Source of the DNA: Chloroflexota bacterium
GTDB taxonomy: Bacteria > Chloroflexota > Anaerolineae > Aggregatilineales > Aggregatilineaceae
Length of the DNA stretch: 52,660 nucleotides
NCBI GenBank assembly: GCA_012729765.1
Contig: JAAYCM010000142.1
Span: 1 to 52,660 of the forward strand
Direction: 5' to 3'
Under the pieces are notes generated by a model that was given only the letters and a program-made list of their open reading frames with translations, did not search any database and was not told where the DNA came from. The number at the start of each line of letters is the position of its first letter. Positions within the stretch are counted from its first letter, which is position 1. The position numbers and the translations under genes are program-made. Shown in pieces: positions 44,042 through 51,780 of this stretch.

Positions 44042-44332
44042 ATGAAAACTATTCTGTCTGTGCTTGTGCTGTTGGTGCTGGTGTGGCTGGCCTATCGTAT
44101 CGCGCAGCGGGCAGAGAAGCCCAAGCGCAAGATGAAGTTGAAATATGACGCGAAGCCGAAGCGCCAGCCGGTTCCGCGCCGGGTGGCTCCGCTCGTATCA
44201 TATGCCTATGATGGCGACGAGGACGACGACTATGAGTCCCCGCTGGGCCTGGTAGACGATCCACAAGACGAGTGGCTGGAATGGGCGATCATGGACGATA
44301 TTCTGGATGGGCCGGACGAGGGACTGTTTTAG
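44042..44332 (+). CDS. Small single-pass membrane protein of unknown function
   Basis: A 96-residue protein. An N-terminal hydrophobic helix (TILSVLVLLVLVWLAYRIA) is followed by a Lys/Arg-rich stretch (KPKRKMKLKYDAKPKRQP) and an acidic tail (YDGDEDDDYESP). The polarity fits a signal-anchor with the tail in the cytoplasm. The ATG at 44042 follows GAGAGAG; a TTG at 44039 is also possible. Its TAG stop lies in the end of palindromic element copy 5. Not recognised. Confidence 0.7.
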   Translation: MKTILSVLVLLVLVWLAYRIAQRAEKPKRKMKLKYDAKPKRQPVPRRVAPLVSYAYDGDEDDDYESPLGLVDDPQDEWLEWAIMDDILDGPDEGLF

Positions 44333-44508
44333 AGGCTGTTATGCACTTTTACCCCCCATCCCCCGGCCCCTTCCCCCACGTTGTCGCGGAGGGAAGGGGG
44401 GCACGGCAGTGTTTTTCAAGTTCTTCCCTCATCTTGGGGGAAGGATTTAGGATGGGGGGACGTACCATTCACCTCGTTCAGTGTTCCGAAGTGCATAACA
44501 CGCTCTAA
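44330..44508 (+). repeat. Palindromic intergenic element, copy 5, long form
   Basis: The core CCCCCCATCC (44352) to GGATGGGGGG (44459) is flanked by inverted ends TAGAGGCTGTTATGCACTT (44330-44348) and AAGTGCATAACACGCTCTA (44489-44507), which match at most positions. The left end supplies the stop codon of the preceding small membrane protein; the right end stops 15 bp before the endonuclease V start. The stretch TTCAGTGTTCC is shared with copy 3. Confidence 0.9.
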
Positions 44509-44523
44509 GCGAAAGGCGCTTCA

Positions 44524-45240
44524 ATGCCGATTACCATTCATGAGCTGCACCGCTGGGACGTGACCCCAACGGAAGCGGTCGCCTTGCAGCGCGAGCTGGC
44601 CGCGCAGGTGATCACCGACCAACCCCTGCCGCTGGATGCGATCACGCTGGTCGGCGGGGTGGATGTCAGCGTTAAGGACAACGTCAGCCGGGCGGCGGTG
44701 GTTGTGCTGCGCTATCCAGAACTGGACGTGATCGAGGCGGTGCAGGCTTCGATCCCCACGCCGTTCCCCTATATCCCCGGCCTGCTGTCGTTCCGCGAGG
44801 GGGCGGTGATTCTGGACGCGATGCGCCGCCTGCAAGCCAGGCCGGACGTGTTCATGTTCGACGGGCAGGGGATCGCCCACCCGCGCCGGATTGGGATCGC
44901 GTCGCACGTCGGGCTGTTCATCGACGTGCCGACGGTCGGCTGCGCCAAGTCGCGTTTGAGCGGGCACGCCGGGCCGCTGCCGCCGGAGAAGGGCGCGTGG
45001 GTGCCGCTCCAGGATCGCGGCGAGATCATCGGCGTGGAACTGCGCACACGCGACAATGTCAAGCCGGTGTACGTCTCGGTTGGCAACCGTGCCACGCTCG
45101 ACACGGCGCGCGAGCTGGTGCTGCGCTGCACGACGCGCTATCGCCTGCCCGAACCGACCCGCGCCGCGCACAACTCCGCCGGTATCCCGCTCGCTGCTGA
45201 AGACGATGATGGCGACGGCGGGCAGTTGCCGCTGTTCTAG
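44524..45240 (+). CDS. nfi: Endonuclease V (deoxyinosine 3-prime endonuclease)
   Basis: A 238-residue endonuclease V. Active-site residues D47 (GGVDVSV), E92 (FPYIPGLLSFREG) and D113 (MFDGQGIAHPRR) are present, and the PYIPG wedge that splits the strand at the lesion is at residues 82-86. It cuts DNA or RNA one base 3-prime of inosine and starts repair of deaminated adenine. The start follows GAAAGG. Residues after about 215 (NSAGIPLAAEDDDGDGG) form an acidic tail of unknown role. No repair gene is adjacent. Confidence 0.95.
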   Translation: MPITIHELHRWDVTPTEAVALQRELAAQVITDQPLPLDAITLVGGVDVSVKDNVSRAAVVVLRYPELDVIEAVQASIPTPFPYIPGLLSFREGAVILDAMRRLQARPDVFMFDGQGIAHPRRIGIASHVGLFIDVPTVGCAKSRLSGHAGPLPPEKGAWVPLQDRGEIIGVELRTRDNVKPVYVSVGNRATLDTARELVLRCTTRYRLPEPTRAAHNSAGIPLAAEDDDGDGGQLPLF

Positions 45241-45358
45241 AATTGTTCCCCCCATCCCCCGGCCCATTCCCACGCTGTCGCGGAGGGCAGGGGAGCAGGG
45301 CAAGTCCTTACCTCATTTTGGGGGAAGGATTCTAGGATGGGGGCAAGCACTTTTTCTA
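45238..45358 (+). repeat. Palindromic intergenic element, copy 6
   Basis: The core runs from CCCCCCATCC at about 45248 to GGATGGGGG at about 45343. It fills the space between two converging genes whose stop codons are both TAG (45238-45240 on plus, 45358-45356 on minus). The ends are less like those of copies 2 and 5 (TAGAATTGTT on the left, TAGAAAAAGTGC on the minus strand). Confidence 0.85.
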
Positions 45359-46120
45359 CGCCTGCCGCCAGTCCATCCGCTGGCCGACCAGCCACAGCGA
45401 GATCGCCAGGAAGCCCGCCAGCACCACCAGATCGACGCCGAGCGGGATACGGTCCGCCATACCGAGCACGGTCTGGCGCAGGGCCGAGGCGGCGTAGGTC
45501 GCGGGCGAGAGGTAGCCCAGGCGCAGCACGATCCCCGGCAGGTGCTCCGGCGGGATCACCACCGGACCAAACCCCACCAGCAGAAACGTGATCAGCGTGC
45601 TCAGGCTGCCGACTTCTTCCGGCGAGCGCACGACGATCCCGATCAGCGCACCCAGGCCGCACAGCGCCGTGCCGATCAGCGGGATGGCGACCAGCAGCCA
45701 GGGACTCAGCGCCAGGCGCAGATCGAGGAACAGCGCCCCGGCGATCAGCGTGATCAGGAAGGCGGGCAGGGCGAGCACCAGGAAGGCGAACACCGTCGCC
45801 AGGATCAGCGTCGCGCGGTAGATCGGCAGCGTGGCGAAATAATCGAGCCGCCCTACCATACGCATATAGGCAAAATGTGTGGCGACCCGGTCGAAGGTGC
45901 CGAACAGCAGCGACATGACCAGGTTGCCGGTCAGGATATAGGCCAGCACGTCCGGCCCGCGCCCCGCCGCAAACACGCCCAGCGCCGCCGTCGAGAGCAC
46001 GGGCGCGATCACCGAGGTGAGCAGGCTGGCGCGCCACGACCAGCGCCAGTTGGCAAGCTGGACCAGCGTCATATCGAGCAGTTGGGCCGGGAAGGGCTGG
46101 TGCGTGCGGTGCTCGATCAT
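45356..46120 (-). CDS. ABC-2 type permease
   Basis: A 254-residue permease with six hydrophobic helices (SLLTSVIAPVLSTAALGVF, YILTGNLVMSLLFGTF and others) and no large outer loop. LVGFGPVVIPPEHLPGIV and YLSPATYAASALRQTVLG are typical of drug/lipid-type ABC-2 exporters. The start overlaps the stop of the ATPase gene by four bases, so translation is probably coupled. Confidence 0.9.
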   Translation of the reverse strand: MIEHRTHQPFPAQLLDMTLVQLANWRWSWRASLLTSVIAPVLSTAALGVFAAGRGPDVLAYILTGNLVMSLLFGTFDRVATHFAYMRMVGRLDYFATLPIYRATLILATVFAFLVLALPAFLITLIAGALFLDLRLALSPWLLVAIPLIGTALCGLGALIGIVVRSPEEVGSLSTLITFLLVGFGPVVIPPEHLPGIVLRLGYLSPATYAASALRQTVLGMADRIPLGVDLVVLAGFLAISLWLVGQRMDWRQA

Positions 46121-47043
46121 AACGGCTGCTCCTGTTGTTCGGCGGTCAGCGCAAGATACAGGTCTTCCAGCGTGGCGGTGCTCAGCGTGAAATCCTCGAC
46201 CGCCGGGCTGCGGCTGAGCGCGTCGAGATAGCGCGCGGCGGCCTCACGCTCGATCAAAACCTGCCAGCGCCCCGGGGCAAGCTCACGCGGAGCCGCGCCG
46301 TTGGGCAGGATCGGCGGACTGTTGGGCGGGAATGCGATCTCCAGGCGGAGCTGCCGGTTGAGGCTGGCTTTCAATTCGCCGGGCCGCCCGACCGCGATCA
46401 GCCGCCCGGCGCGCAGGATGCCGACGCGCTGGATCACCTTCTCGGCCTCGATCACGCTGTGCGTTACCAGGATGATCGTCGTGCCGCGCTCGCGGTTCAG
46501 GCCGCGCACGATGTCCCACACCAGGCGGCGGTGCTGCGGATCGAGATTGTTGGTCGGCTCGTCGAGCAACAGCACCGGCGGCGAGGCGGCGATGGTGGTT
46601 GCCAGCAGGGCCAAGCGTTTCTGCCCGCCGCTCAGCCGGTAGCTCATCCGGTCGCGCGCCGCTTCCAGGTCGAGCAGCGCCAGCAGCCGGTCACGCTCGG
46701 CCTGCGCCGCGCGCCGTGCAAGGCCGCGCAGGTGGGCGGTGAAGTAGAGCGTTTCGCCGACGGTCAGATTGTTGAGCGCCAGTCCATCCTGCGGCATATA
46801 GCCGATCCGCCCTGGGGTGTAGAGCGGCGCGACGGTGAGCGGCTGGCCGAACAGGCGGATCGTGCCGCTGGTGGGCGCGAGCAGATTCGCCAGTTGGCGG
46901 ACCAGCGTTGTTTTGCCCGCGCCGTTATCGCCCAGCAGCCCGAAGATTTCGCCCGCCGCGACCGTGAGCGTGATCCGGTCGTTGGCGGGCGCGGTCTGCT
47001 TCGGGTAAATCTTAACCAGGTCCTCGACTTCGTAAACGTCCAT
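46117..47043 (-). CDS. ABC exporter ATP-binding subunit
   Basis: A 308-residue ABC ATPase with Walker [10 protein letters not shown], signature LSGGQKRL, Walker [14 protein letters not shown] and switch His in [10 protein letters not shown]. The C-terminal 80 residues form the accessory domain seen in drug-exporter ATPases. It starts after AAGGGG. It is transcribed divergently from the MarR gene 147 bp away, which probably represses it. Confidence 0.93.
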   Translation of the reverse strand: MDVYEVEDLVKIYPKQTAPANDRITLTVAAGEIFGLLGDNGAGKTTLVRQLANLLAPTSGTIRLFGQPLTVAPLYTPGRIGYMPQDGLALNNLTVGETLYFTAHLRGLARRAAQAERDRLLALLDLEAARDRMSYRLSGGQKRLALLATTIAASPPVLLLDEPTNNLDPQHRRLVWDIVRGLNRERGTTIILVTHSVIEAEKVIQRVGILRAGRLIAVGRPGELKASLNRQLRLEIAFPPNSPPILPNGAAPRELAPGRWQVLIEREAAARYLDALSRSPAVEDFTLSTATLEDLYLALTAEQQEQPL

Positions 47044-47153
47044 CCGCCGCCCCTTGTGTCCGCGTGTGTTGCCTTCCAGTATACGAGTGTCGGGGCCGCT
47101 GGCCGCAGGGTGTCAGGCGAGCGTGGGGCAGACGTGCGCCGGTAGGGGATAGT

Positions 47154-47183
47154 TTGGCGCTAAAAGATCGCCTGCTGTACAAT
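47154..47183 (+). promoter_or_regulatory. Promoter giving leaderless mRNA for the MarR gene
   Basis: TTGGCG (47154-47159) and TACAAT (47178-47183) are spaced by 18 bp. The ATG at 47191 lies seven bases after the -10 box, so transcription would begin at or very near the start codon; there is no ribosome site. TGGCGC at 47155-47160 and GCGCCA at 47186-47191 also form a broad inverted pair, which could bind the regulator. Confidence 0.55.
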
Positions 47184-47190
47184 ATGCGCC

Positions 47191-47658
47191 ATGAACGATA
47201 CGCCTTCTCTGCGCTTTGACGGTTGCCTGGCAACCAACATCGAGCAAGCCTACCGCCACCTGGAACAGGTCTACGAGCGGCTGATCAGTCCGCTGGGGCT
47301 GAATATCCTGGAATGGTATGCCCTGCGTGCGCTGTATGCCGAGGATGGCATGAGCGCTTCGCACCTGGCGCAGCTTGTCTGCCGCCATCCGTCCTCGATG
47401 ACGGCGCTGCTGGATCGCATGGAAGAGAGGGGCCTGCTGCGGCGCGAGGTCGATTTGCAGGACCGGCGCAGCGTGCGCATCTTCCTGACCGACCAGGGTC
47501 GCGCGCACGAGGGGCAGGTGCACCGGGTCGCGCAGCAGCTTAACGACCTGTTGAGTCATCTGGTCACGCCGGAGCAGCTAGAGACGTTCCACACGGTGCT
47601 GTCCGTGCTCCAGAGCGTGCCCCTGCAAGAGGAACCCCCGCCATCCGGCACCGGCTAG
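47191..47658 (+). CDS. MarR family transcriptional regulator
   Basis: A 155-residue MarR protein. The winged helix lies at residues about 50-110, with MSASHLAQLVCRHPSSMTAL as recognition region and RRSVRIFLTDQGRAHE as the wing. It probably controls the divergent ABC exporter. Its TAG stop (47656-47658) is followed by CGTGCAGCCG, similar to the element ends seen elsewhere. Ligand unknown. Confidence 0.92.
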   Translation: MNDTPSLRFDGCLATNIEQAYRHLEQVYERLISPLGLNILEWYALRALYAEDGMSASHLAQLVCRHPSSMTALLDRMEERGLLRREVDLQDRRSVRIFLTDQGRAHEGQVHRVAQQLNDLLSHLVTPEQLETFHTVLSVLQSVPLQEEPPPSGTG

Positions 47659-47777
47659 CGTGCAGCCGTCCCCTGGCCCCTTCACGCAAGCGGGGCAAAG
47701 GGGAACAGAATTGGAAGTCCTTCCCTCATTTTGGGGGAAGGATTTAGGATGGGGGGCGATCTGCGGCGGTAGTTCTA
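47656..47777 (+). repeat. Palindromic intergenic element, copy 7
   Basis: A shorter copy: the left part is degraded (CCGTCCCCTGGCCCCTTC), but the right part (AAGTCCTTCCCTCATTTTGG through GGATGGGGGG) is intact. It stretches from the TAG of the MarR gene to the TAG of the convergent hydrolase gene (minus strand). After the latter the sequence TAGAACTACCGCCGCAGATC matches the end of copy 2 (TAGTACTACAGCCGCAGATC). Confidence 0.85.
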
Positions 47778-48680
47778 AAACGGCTCGGCCAGAAACGCGT
47801 CCAATTCCTGCATCAGCGCTTCGGGATTGTCTTCTGGCAGAAAATGCGCCCCCGGCACCGCGATCGGACCTCTGGCACGCGGCAGCTTCTTCTTCCACAA
47901 CTGGCTCTGCTCGACGGAAAAGAACGGGTCATCCTTCCCCCACAGGATCAGCGTTGGCGTGGTATGCAGCACCTCAAGCTCCAGCTCAAGCTCGCGCATG
48001 AGCTGGAGCGATGGGGTGTTGGGCGGGCCGTGCAGCAGGCGCGGGAACTGGTAGAGCGCGGTGCGGCTGCGTGCCTCGCGGAAGGGGGCACGATAGCCGA
48101 GCAGCACGGTCGATGACATGCGCCGGCTGGTCCCGCGCTGGATGCCGAGTGAGATGGAGAGGCCGAGCACGCCGAGCAGCACTTCGCCGATCACAGGCCG
48201 GGCCAGCAGGCGCAGCAGCGGGCGCAGCCGGCCCGGGTAGGTGTCGTGAAACAGCCAGCTGTTCATGATCACCAGCCGCCGGACGTTCTGCTCGTGGCGG
48301 ACAGCATAGCCCAGCCCGATCGGGCCGCCCCAGTCTTCCATCACGAGCGTGATATCTTGCAGCCCCAGGGCGTCCACGCACTCGATCAGGTTGTAGACAT
48401 GGCGCTTGAAGGTGTGATAGCGCCGGTTGGCCGGTTTGTCGCTCAGCCCAAAGCCGATCAGGTCGAGCGCGATGGTGCGGTAGCCCTGCGCGGCGTAGTA
48501 GACCAGAAAGGCACGGTAGAGGAAGCTCCACGTGGGATAGCCGTGCACAAACACGATGACCTCGCCGTCTTCCGGCCCTTCGTCCACATAATGCATGCGC
48601 TTGCCGTCGCTCAAGGTCAGGTAGTGTGACTTGAACGGGTAAAGGGCGCGCGTCACTTCGGGCAACACGACTGTTGCCAT
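47775..48680 (-). CDS. Haloalkane dehalogenase/epoxide hydrolase-like alpha/beta hydrolase
   Basis: A 301-residue alpha/beta hydrolase. HGYPTWSFLYR forms the oxyanion region, D116 in VMEDWGGPIG is the nucleophile with W117 behind it, and GAHFLPED holds the catalytic His. An Asp rather than Ser nucleophile fits haloalkane dehalogenases and related epoxide hydrolases. The second halide-binding residue cannot be assigned with certainty. The gene is divergent from the sugar kinase gene and converges on the MarR gene. Confidence 0.88.
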   Translation of the reverse strand: MATVVLPEVTRALYPFKSHYLTLSDGKRMHYVDEGPEDGEVIVFVHGYPTWSFLYRAFLVYYAAQGYRTIALDLIGFGLSDKPANRRYHTFKRHVYNLIECVDALGLQDITLVMEDWGGPIGLGYAVRHEQNVRRLVIMNSWLFHDTYPGRLRPLLRLLARPVIGEVLLGVLGLSISLGIQRGTSRRMSSTVLLGYRAPFREARSRTALYQFPRLLHGPPNTPSLQLMRELELELEVLHTTPTLILWGKDDPFFSVEQSQLWKKKLPRARGPIAVPGAHFLPEDNPEALMQELDAFLAEPF

Positions 48681-48933
48681 GCAGGTCCTCTCTGGTGTGA
48701 TGCAGCCGCGCTGGCAGGCCAGGCAGATGTGGCGCGGTAACCGGCTGGTCCGGAACTCTCCCTATTCTACGCCAGGTTGCGCAGCGGGGGAATTCGCCGG
48801 CGCGACGAATTTACCGAATTTAAACATGTGAGCCGCCCGAACGCGGTATACTCGCGGTATACTCATAAGCTCACAATCGAAGAGCACACTAACGACCCGG
48901 CAAATTCCCTGATTTCAAGGAGCAGTATCCGCA
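48681..48933. other. Divergent intergenic region with duplicated -10 unit
   Basis: This region lies between the hydrolase and the PfkB gene. At 48842-48863, CGCGGTATACT occurs twice in tandem (11-bp period), each with a -10-like TATACT. There is no good -35 box. The kinase gene has an AAGGAG site and a leader of about 70 bases. The remainder holds nothing recognisable. Confidence 0.5.
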
Positions 48934-49911
48934 ATGGATGTTTTGTGCATTGGTGAAGCCCTGATCGACTTCGTTTCGCGCGAGCGCGGTGTAACCCTGG
49001 TGACGGCCACGCAGTACACGGCGGCGACCGGCGGCGCACCGGCCAACGTAGCTGCCGGGCTGGCTAAGCTGGGCCGCCATGCGCGCATGGTCGCTACCGT
49101 CGGGGATGACGTGTTCGGGCGCAAGATTCAGCACGATCTGGGTGAAGTCGGCGTAGACTGCGCGCTGCGGATCGATCCGGACCATTTCACGACACTGGCA
49201 TTCGTCAAGCTCGGCGCGGAAGGCGACCGCGATTTTGAGTTCTCGTCGGGCGCGCACGATTACCTGCTGCCGGAACAGGTGGTGCCCGAAGACGTGCAGC
49301 AGGCGTCGGTGCTGCATTACGGCTCGATCGGCCTGCGCTCGCCCCAGTCACGCGAGGCGACGCTCAAGGCGATTGAGCTGGCGAAAGCGGCGGGCGTAAC
49401 CTGCTCGTGCGATCCCAACTGGCGCGCCGATCTGTGGCCGGATCATGACGCCGGGCGCGCTGCCATGCTCGAAGCGATCTCCCACGCTGATATTTTGAAG
49501 ATCAGCGACGCTGACCTGCAATTTTTGTCCCCCGATCACGACAGCAACTATGGCGAGGCGCTGGCGGCGGTCGGCTTTCGCGGTTGGATGGCGGCGGTCA
49601 CGCTGGGGCGTGGCGGCTCGTGGTACCAGGCCGGTGACGTCACCGGCCACGTGCCCACGCCCTATGTTCAGGTGGTCGAGACGACCGGCTCCGGCGACGC
49701 GTTTGTGGCGTCCCTGCTCGACTCGCTGCTCGATCACAGGATGGACATTCGCGGCCTCGACGCCGACGGCCTGCGCGCGATCATGCTGCGGGCCTGCGCG
49801 GCGGGCGCACTGACCGCCACCGGCTACGGCGCGATTCCGTCCCTGCCCGACTCCAGGGGGATCGATGGGCTGCTGCGGATGGTGAATATCGGCGAGACGA
49901 ACGACCGCTAG
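48934..49911 (+). CDS. PfkB family carbohydrate kinase, fructokinase-like
   Basis: A 325-residue ribokinase-fold sugar kinase. N-terminal GEALIDFV and GGAPANVAAGLAKLG form the sugar-binding side. SCDPNWRADLW is typical of fructokinase and 2-keto-3-deoxygluconate kinase. The anion hole and base are in TTGSGDAFVASL with D255. It phosphorylates a sugar with ATP; fructose is the most likely substrate. It starts after AAGGAG. Its TAG stop is part of the end of element copy 8 (TAGGTCTACAGCCGCAGATC). Confidence 0.9.
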   Translation: MDVLCIGEALIDFVSRERGVTLVTATQYTAATGGAPANVAAGLAKLGRHARMVATVGDDVFGRKIQHDLGEVGVDCALRIDPDHFTTLAFVKLGAEGDRDFEFSSGAHDYLLPEQVVPEDVQQASVLHYGSIGLRSPQSREATLKAIELAKAAGVTCSCDPNWRADLWPDHDAGRAAMLEAISHADILKISDADLQFLSPDHDSNYGEALAAVGFRGWMAAVTLGRGGSWYQAGDVTGHVPTPYVQVVETTGSGDAFVASLLDSLLDHRMDIRGLDADGLRAIMLRACAAGALTATGYGAIPSLPDSRGIDGLLRMVNIGETNDR

Positions 49912-50060
49912 GTCTACAGCCGCAGATCGCCCCCCATCCTAAATCCTTCCCACACAATGAGGGAAGGACTTCAAAGCCGCCAGGTTTCTCCCCTTCCCTC
50001 CGCGAGAGTGTGGGGGAAGGGGCCGGGGGATGGGGGGGGGAAAAGGCATAACACGCCCTG
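49909..50060 (-). repeat. Palindromic intergenic element, copy 8
   Basis: Reverse orientation: left end TAGGTCTACAGCCGCAGATC, core from CCCCCCATCCTAAATCC (49930) to GGGGATGGGGGGGG (50040), right end GCATAACACGCCC. The left end belongs to the copy 2 type and the right end to the copy 5 type, so the ends are mixed. The left end contains the kinase stop codon. It lies between convergent genes. Confidence 0.9.
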
Positions 50061-50102
50061 GCGCTCGTGCTGCACCATCACCCCGATCAAACCTGAGATG
50101 GT

Positions 50103-50126
50103 GCCCTGCCCGGTCGTGCGCAGGGC
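50103..50126. other. Hairpin downstream of the MFS exporter gene
   Basis: GCCCTGC (50103-50109) pairs with GCAGGGC (50120-50126) over a ten-base loop, ten bases after the exporter stop on the minus strand. There is no T tract; a role in 3-prime end formation is possible only. Confidence 0.35.
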
Positions 50127-50135
50127 ATCGTGCTT

Positions 50136-51632
50136 TCAGGCGTGCGGCTGATCGGGCAGCGCGGCCAGCCGGCGCTCGGCCTGTTTGCGCCGCCGTTCGA
50201 GCGTAAAGGCCAGCACCGCCAGCCCAATGCCGACGATGATCACTCCCCCCGTGACCAGAAACGTCGTCTCGATCCCCTGCACGATAGCCCAGGGCGGCGC
50301 GTCGGTTACATCTACGCCGCTCGGCAGATCGGCGGTGTGGAGCACCTGGCTGGCGAAGATCGCGCCCAGCAGCGGGATGCCGGTTACCTGGCCGAGCGTG
50401 CGCGAGAGCGCCAGCAGTCCCGACGCCACGCCGAGCCGCTCATGCGGGGCGGACCCCATGATCGCGCTGTTGTTGGGCGACTGGAACAGGCCCGCGCCCA
50501 GGCCGAGCGGCAGCAGCCGGATGAAATAGCCCGGCGTGGACATATCCTCGTTCAGCGTCGAGATGCTGTAGCAGGCGAAGGCCACCACGATCAGCCCCAG
50601 GATGGTGATCCCGCGCGAGCCGTAGCGGTCGGAGAGCGCCCCGGCGATGGGCGCGGTCAGGCCCAGCGAGACGGGCACCGCCGTCAGAAACAGGCCGACC
50701 TGCTGCGGCGCGTAGCCCTTGACCAACTCCAGGTAGAACGGCAGGACAAACTGGCCGGAGATCACGACGAAGACCATCAGCCCGGTCAGCAGGCTGATGC
50801 TAAACAGCGGATCGCGGAACAGGCGCAGATCGATCATGGGCTGTGGCAGCCGCGCCTCGACCAGGATGAACACGATCAGCCCCAGCGCCGCGCTGCCGAG
50901 CAGTCCTCGGATGGCCGGGCTGTCCCAGCCGGCGTCGGGGCCGAAGGTCAGGCCCAGCGCCAGCGCGACCAGCGTGCTGAACATCAACAGCGCGCCCAGC
51001 CAGTCGAAGCGCTGCCCGCCTGGTGGCCGCCAGTCCGGCACGTTGCGCCGCGCCAGCAGCAGCCCGGCGATCCCGACCGGCAGGTTGACCAGGAAGATCG
51101 CCCGCCAGCCGATCGTGCCGATCAGCAGCCCGCCGAGCGTCGGCCCCAGGCTGATGCCCAGTGAGACGACGGTCCCCATGATGCCCAGCGCGCGCCCGCG
51201 CTCGGTTCGCGGGAAGTTCTCGGTCACGATGGCGATGCCGAGCGCCTGGATCATGGCCGCACCGATGCCTTGCAGCGCCCGGAAGCCGATCAGGAAGCCG
51301 ATCGAGGGCGCGACGCCGCACAGCAGTGAGGCCGCCGTGAAAACCGCCATTCCGGAGAGATAGATCCGCTTCTTGCCGATCATGTCGGCCAGCCGCGCGA
51401 TTCCCAGCATGAGCGAGGTGATGACCAGCAGGTAGCTCACCACCACCCACTGGACGGTTGCAAACGAGGTGTGCAGTTCCTCTTCGAGAGTGGGCAGGGC
51501 GATATTGACGATGCTACCGTCAATAGTGGACATGAAGGTGCCCATCGCGACGCTGAGCATGATCCACCATTTACGGGTGAAGTCAGCCTGATAGGCAGCC
51601 GGCGCGGCAGGCGGGGGTGGGGTCGATGACAT
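50136..51632 (-). CDS. DHA2-type MFS multidrug exporter
   Basis: A 498-residue membrane protein with about 14 hydrophobic helices (EmrB/QacA layout). Helix 1 ends with MSTIDGSIVNIALPT, the D-x-S-I-V-N-I-A-L-P signature of this branch. GIARLADMIGKKRIYL is the conserved loop between helices 2 and 3. GTVVSLGISLGPTLGGLLIG is motif C of drug/proton antiporters. It probably exports a hydrophobic compound against protons. The start at 51632 (MSSTPPPP) follows AGGA; Met at 51737 is less likely. Confidence 0.92.
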   Translation of the reverse strand: MSSTPPPPAAPAAYQADFTRKWWIMLSVAMGTFMSTIDGSIVNIALPTLEEELHTSFATVQWVVVSYLLVITSLMLGIARLADMIGKKRIYLSGMAVFTAASLLCGVAPSIGFLIGFRALQGIGAAMIQALGIAIVTENFPRTERGRALGIMGTVVSLGISLGPTLGGLLIGTIGWRAIFLVNLPVGIAGLLLARRNVPDWRPPGGQRFDWLGALLMFSTLVALALGLTFGPDAGWDSPAIRGLLGSAALGLIVFILVEARLPQPMIDLRLFRDPLFSISLLTGLMVFVVISGQFVLPFYLELVKGYAPQQVGLFLTAVPVSLGLTAPIAGALSDRYGSRGITILGLIVVAFACYSISTLNEDMSTPGYFIRLLPLGLGAGLFQSPNNSAIMGSAPHERLGVASGLLALSRTLGQVTGIPLLGAIFASQVLHTADLPSGVDVTDAPPWAIVQGIETTFLVTGGVIIVGIGLAVLAFTLERRRKQAERRLAALPDQPHA

Positions 51633-51672
51633 AAAGCGTTCCTGTTTGAGCGGTGCGTCAGAAAACGTGACG

Positions 51673-51700
51673 AAACCTTGATATTGATCAAAAATCGGGC
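51673..51700. promoter_or_regulatory. TTGAT inverted repeat upstream of the exporter gene
   Basis: TTGATATTGATCAA near 51679-51692 is a partial palindrome between the exporter and the divergent gene at the window end. It is a candidate operator or promoter element; evidence is limited to its symmetry and position. Confidence 0.3.
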
Positions 51701-51780
51701 TAGCAAAGTATACCGTGCGTCTATAAAATCGGAACACGCTCTATCCCAGGACTGTGCTGAACGAAGGACCAAAGCACCGG

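Noticed and set aside
3931..50060. Palindromic elements as a CRISPR array or mobile element with transposase
   Set aside because: Copies are dispersed, not regularly spaced, and no cas or transposase gene is in the window. A transposase elsewhere cannot be excluded.
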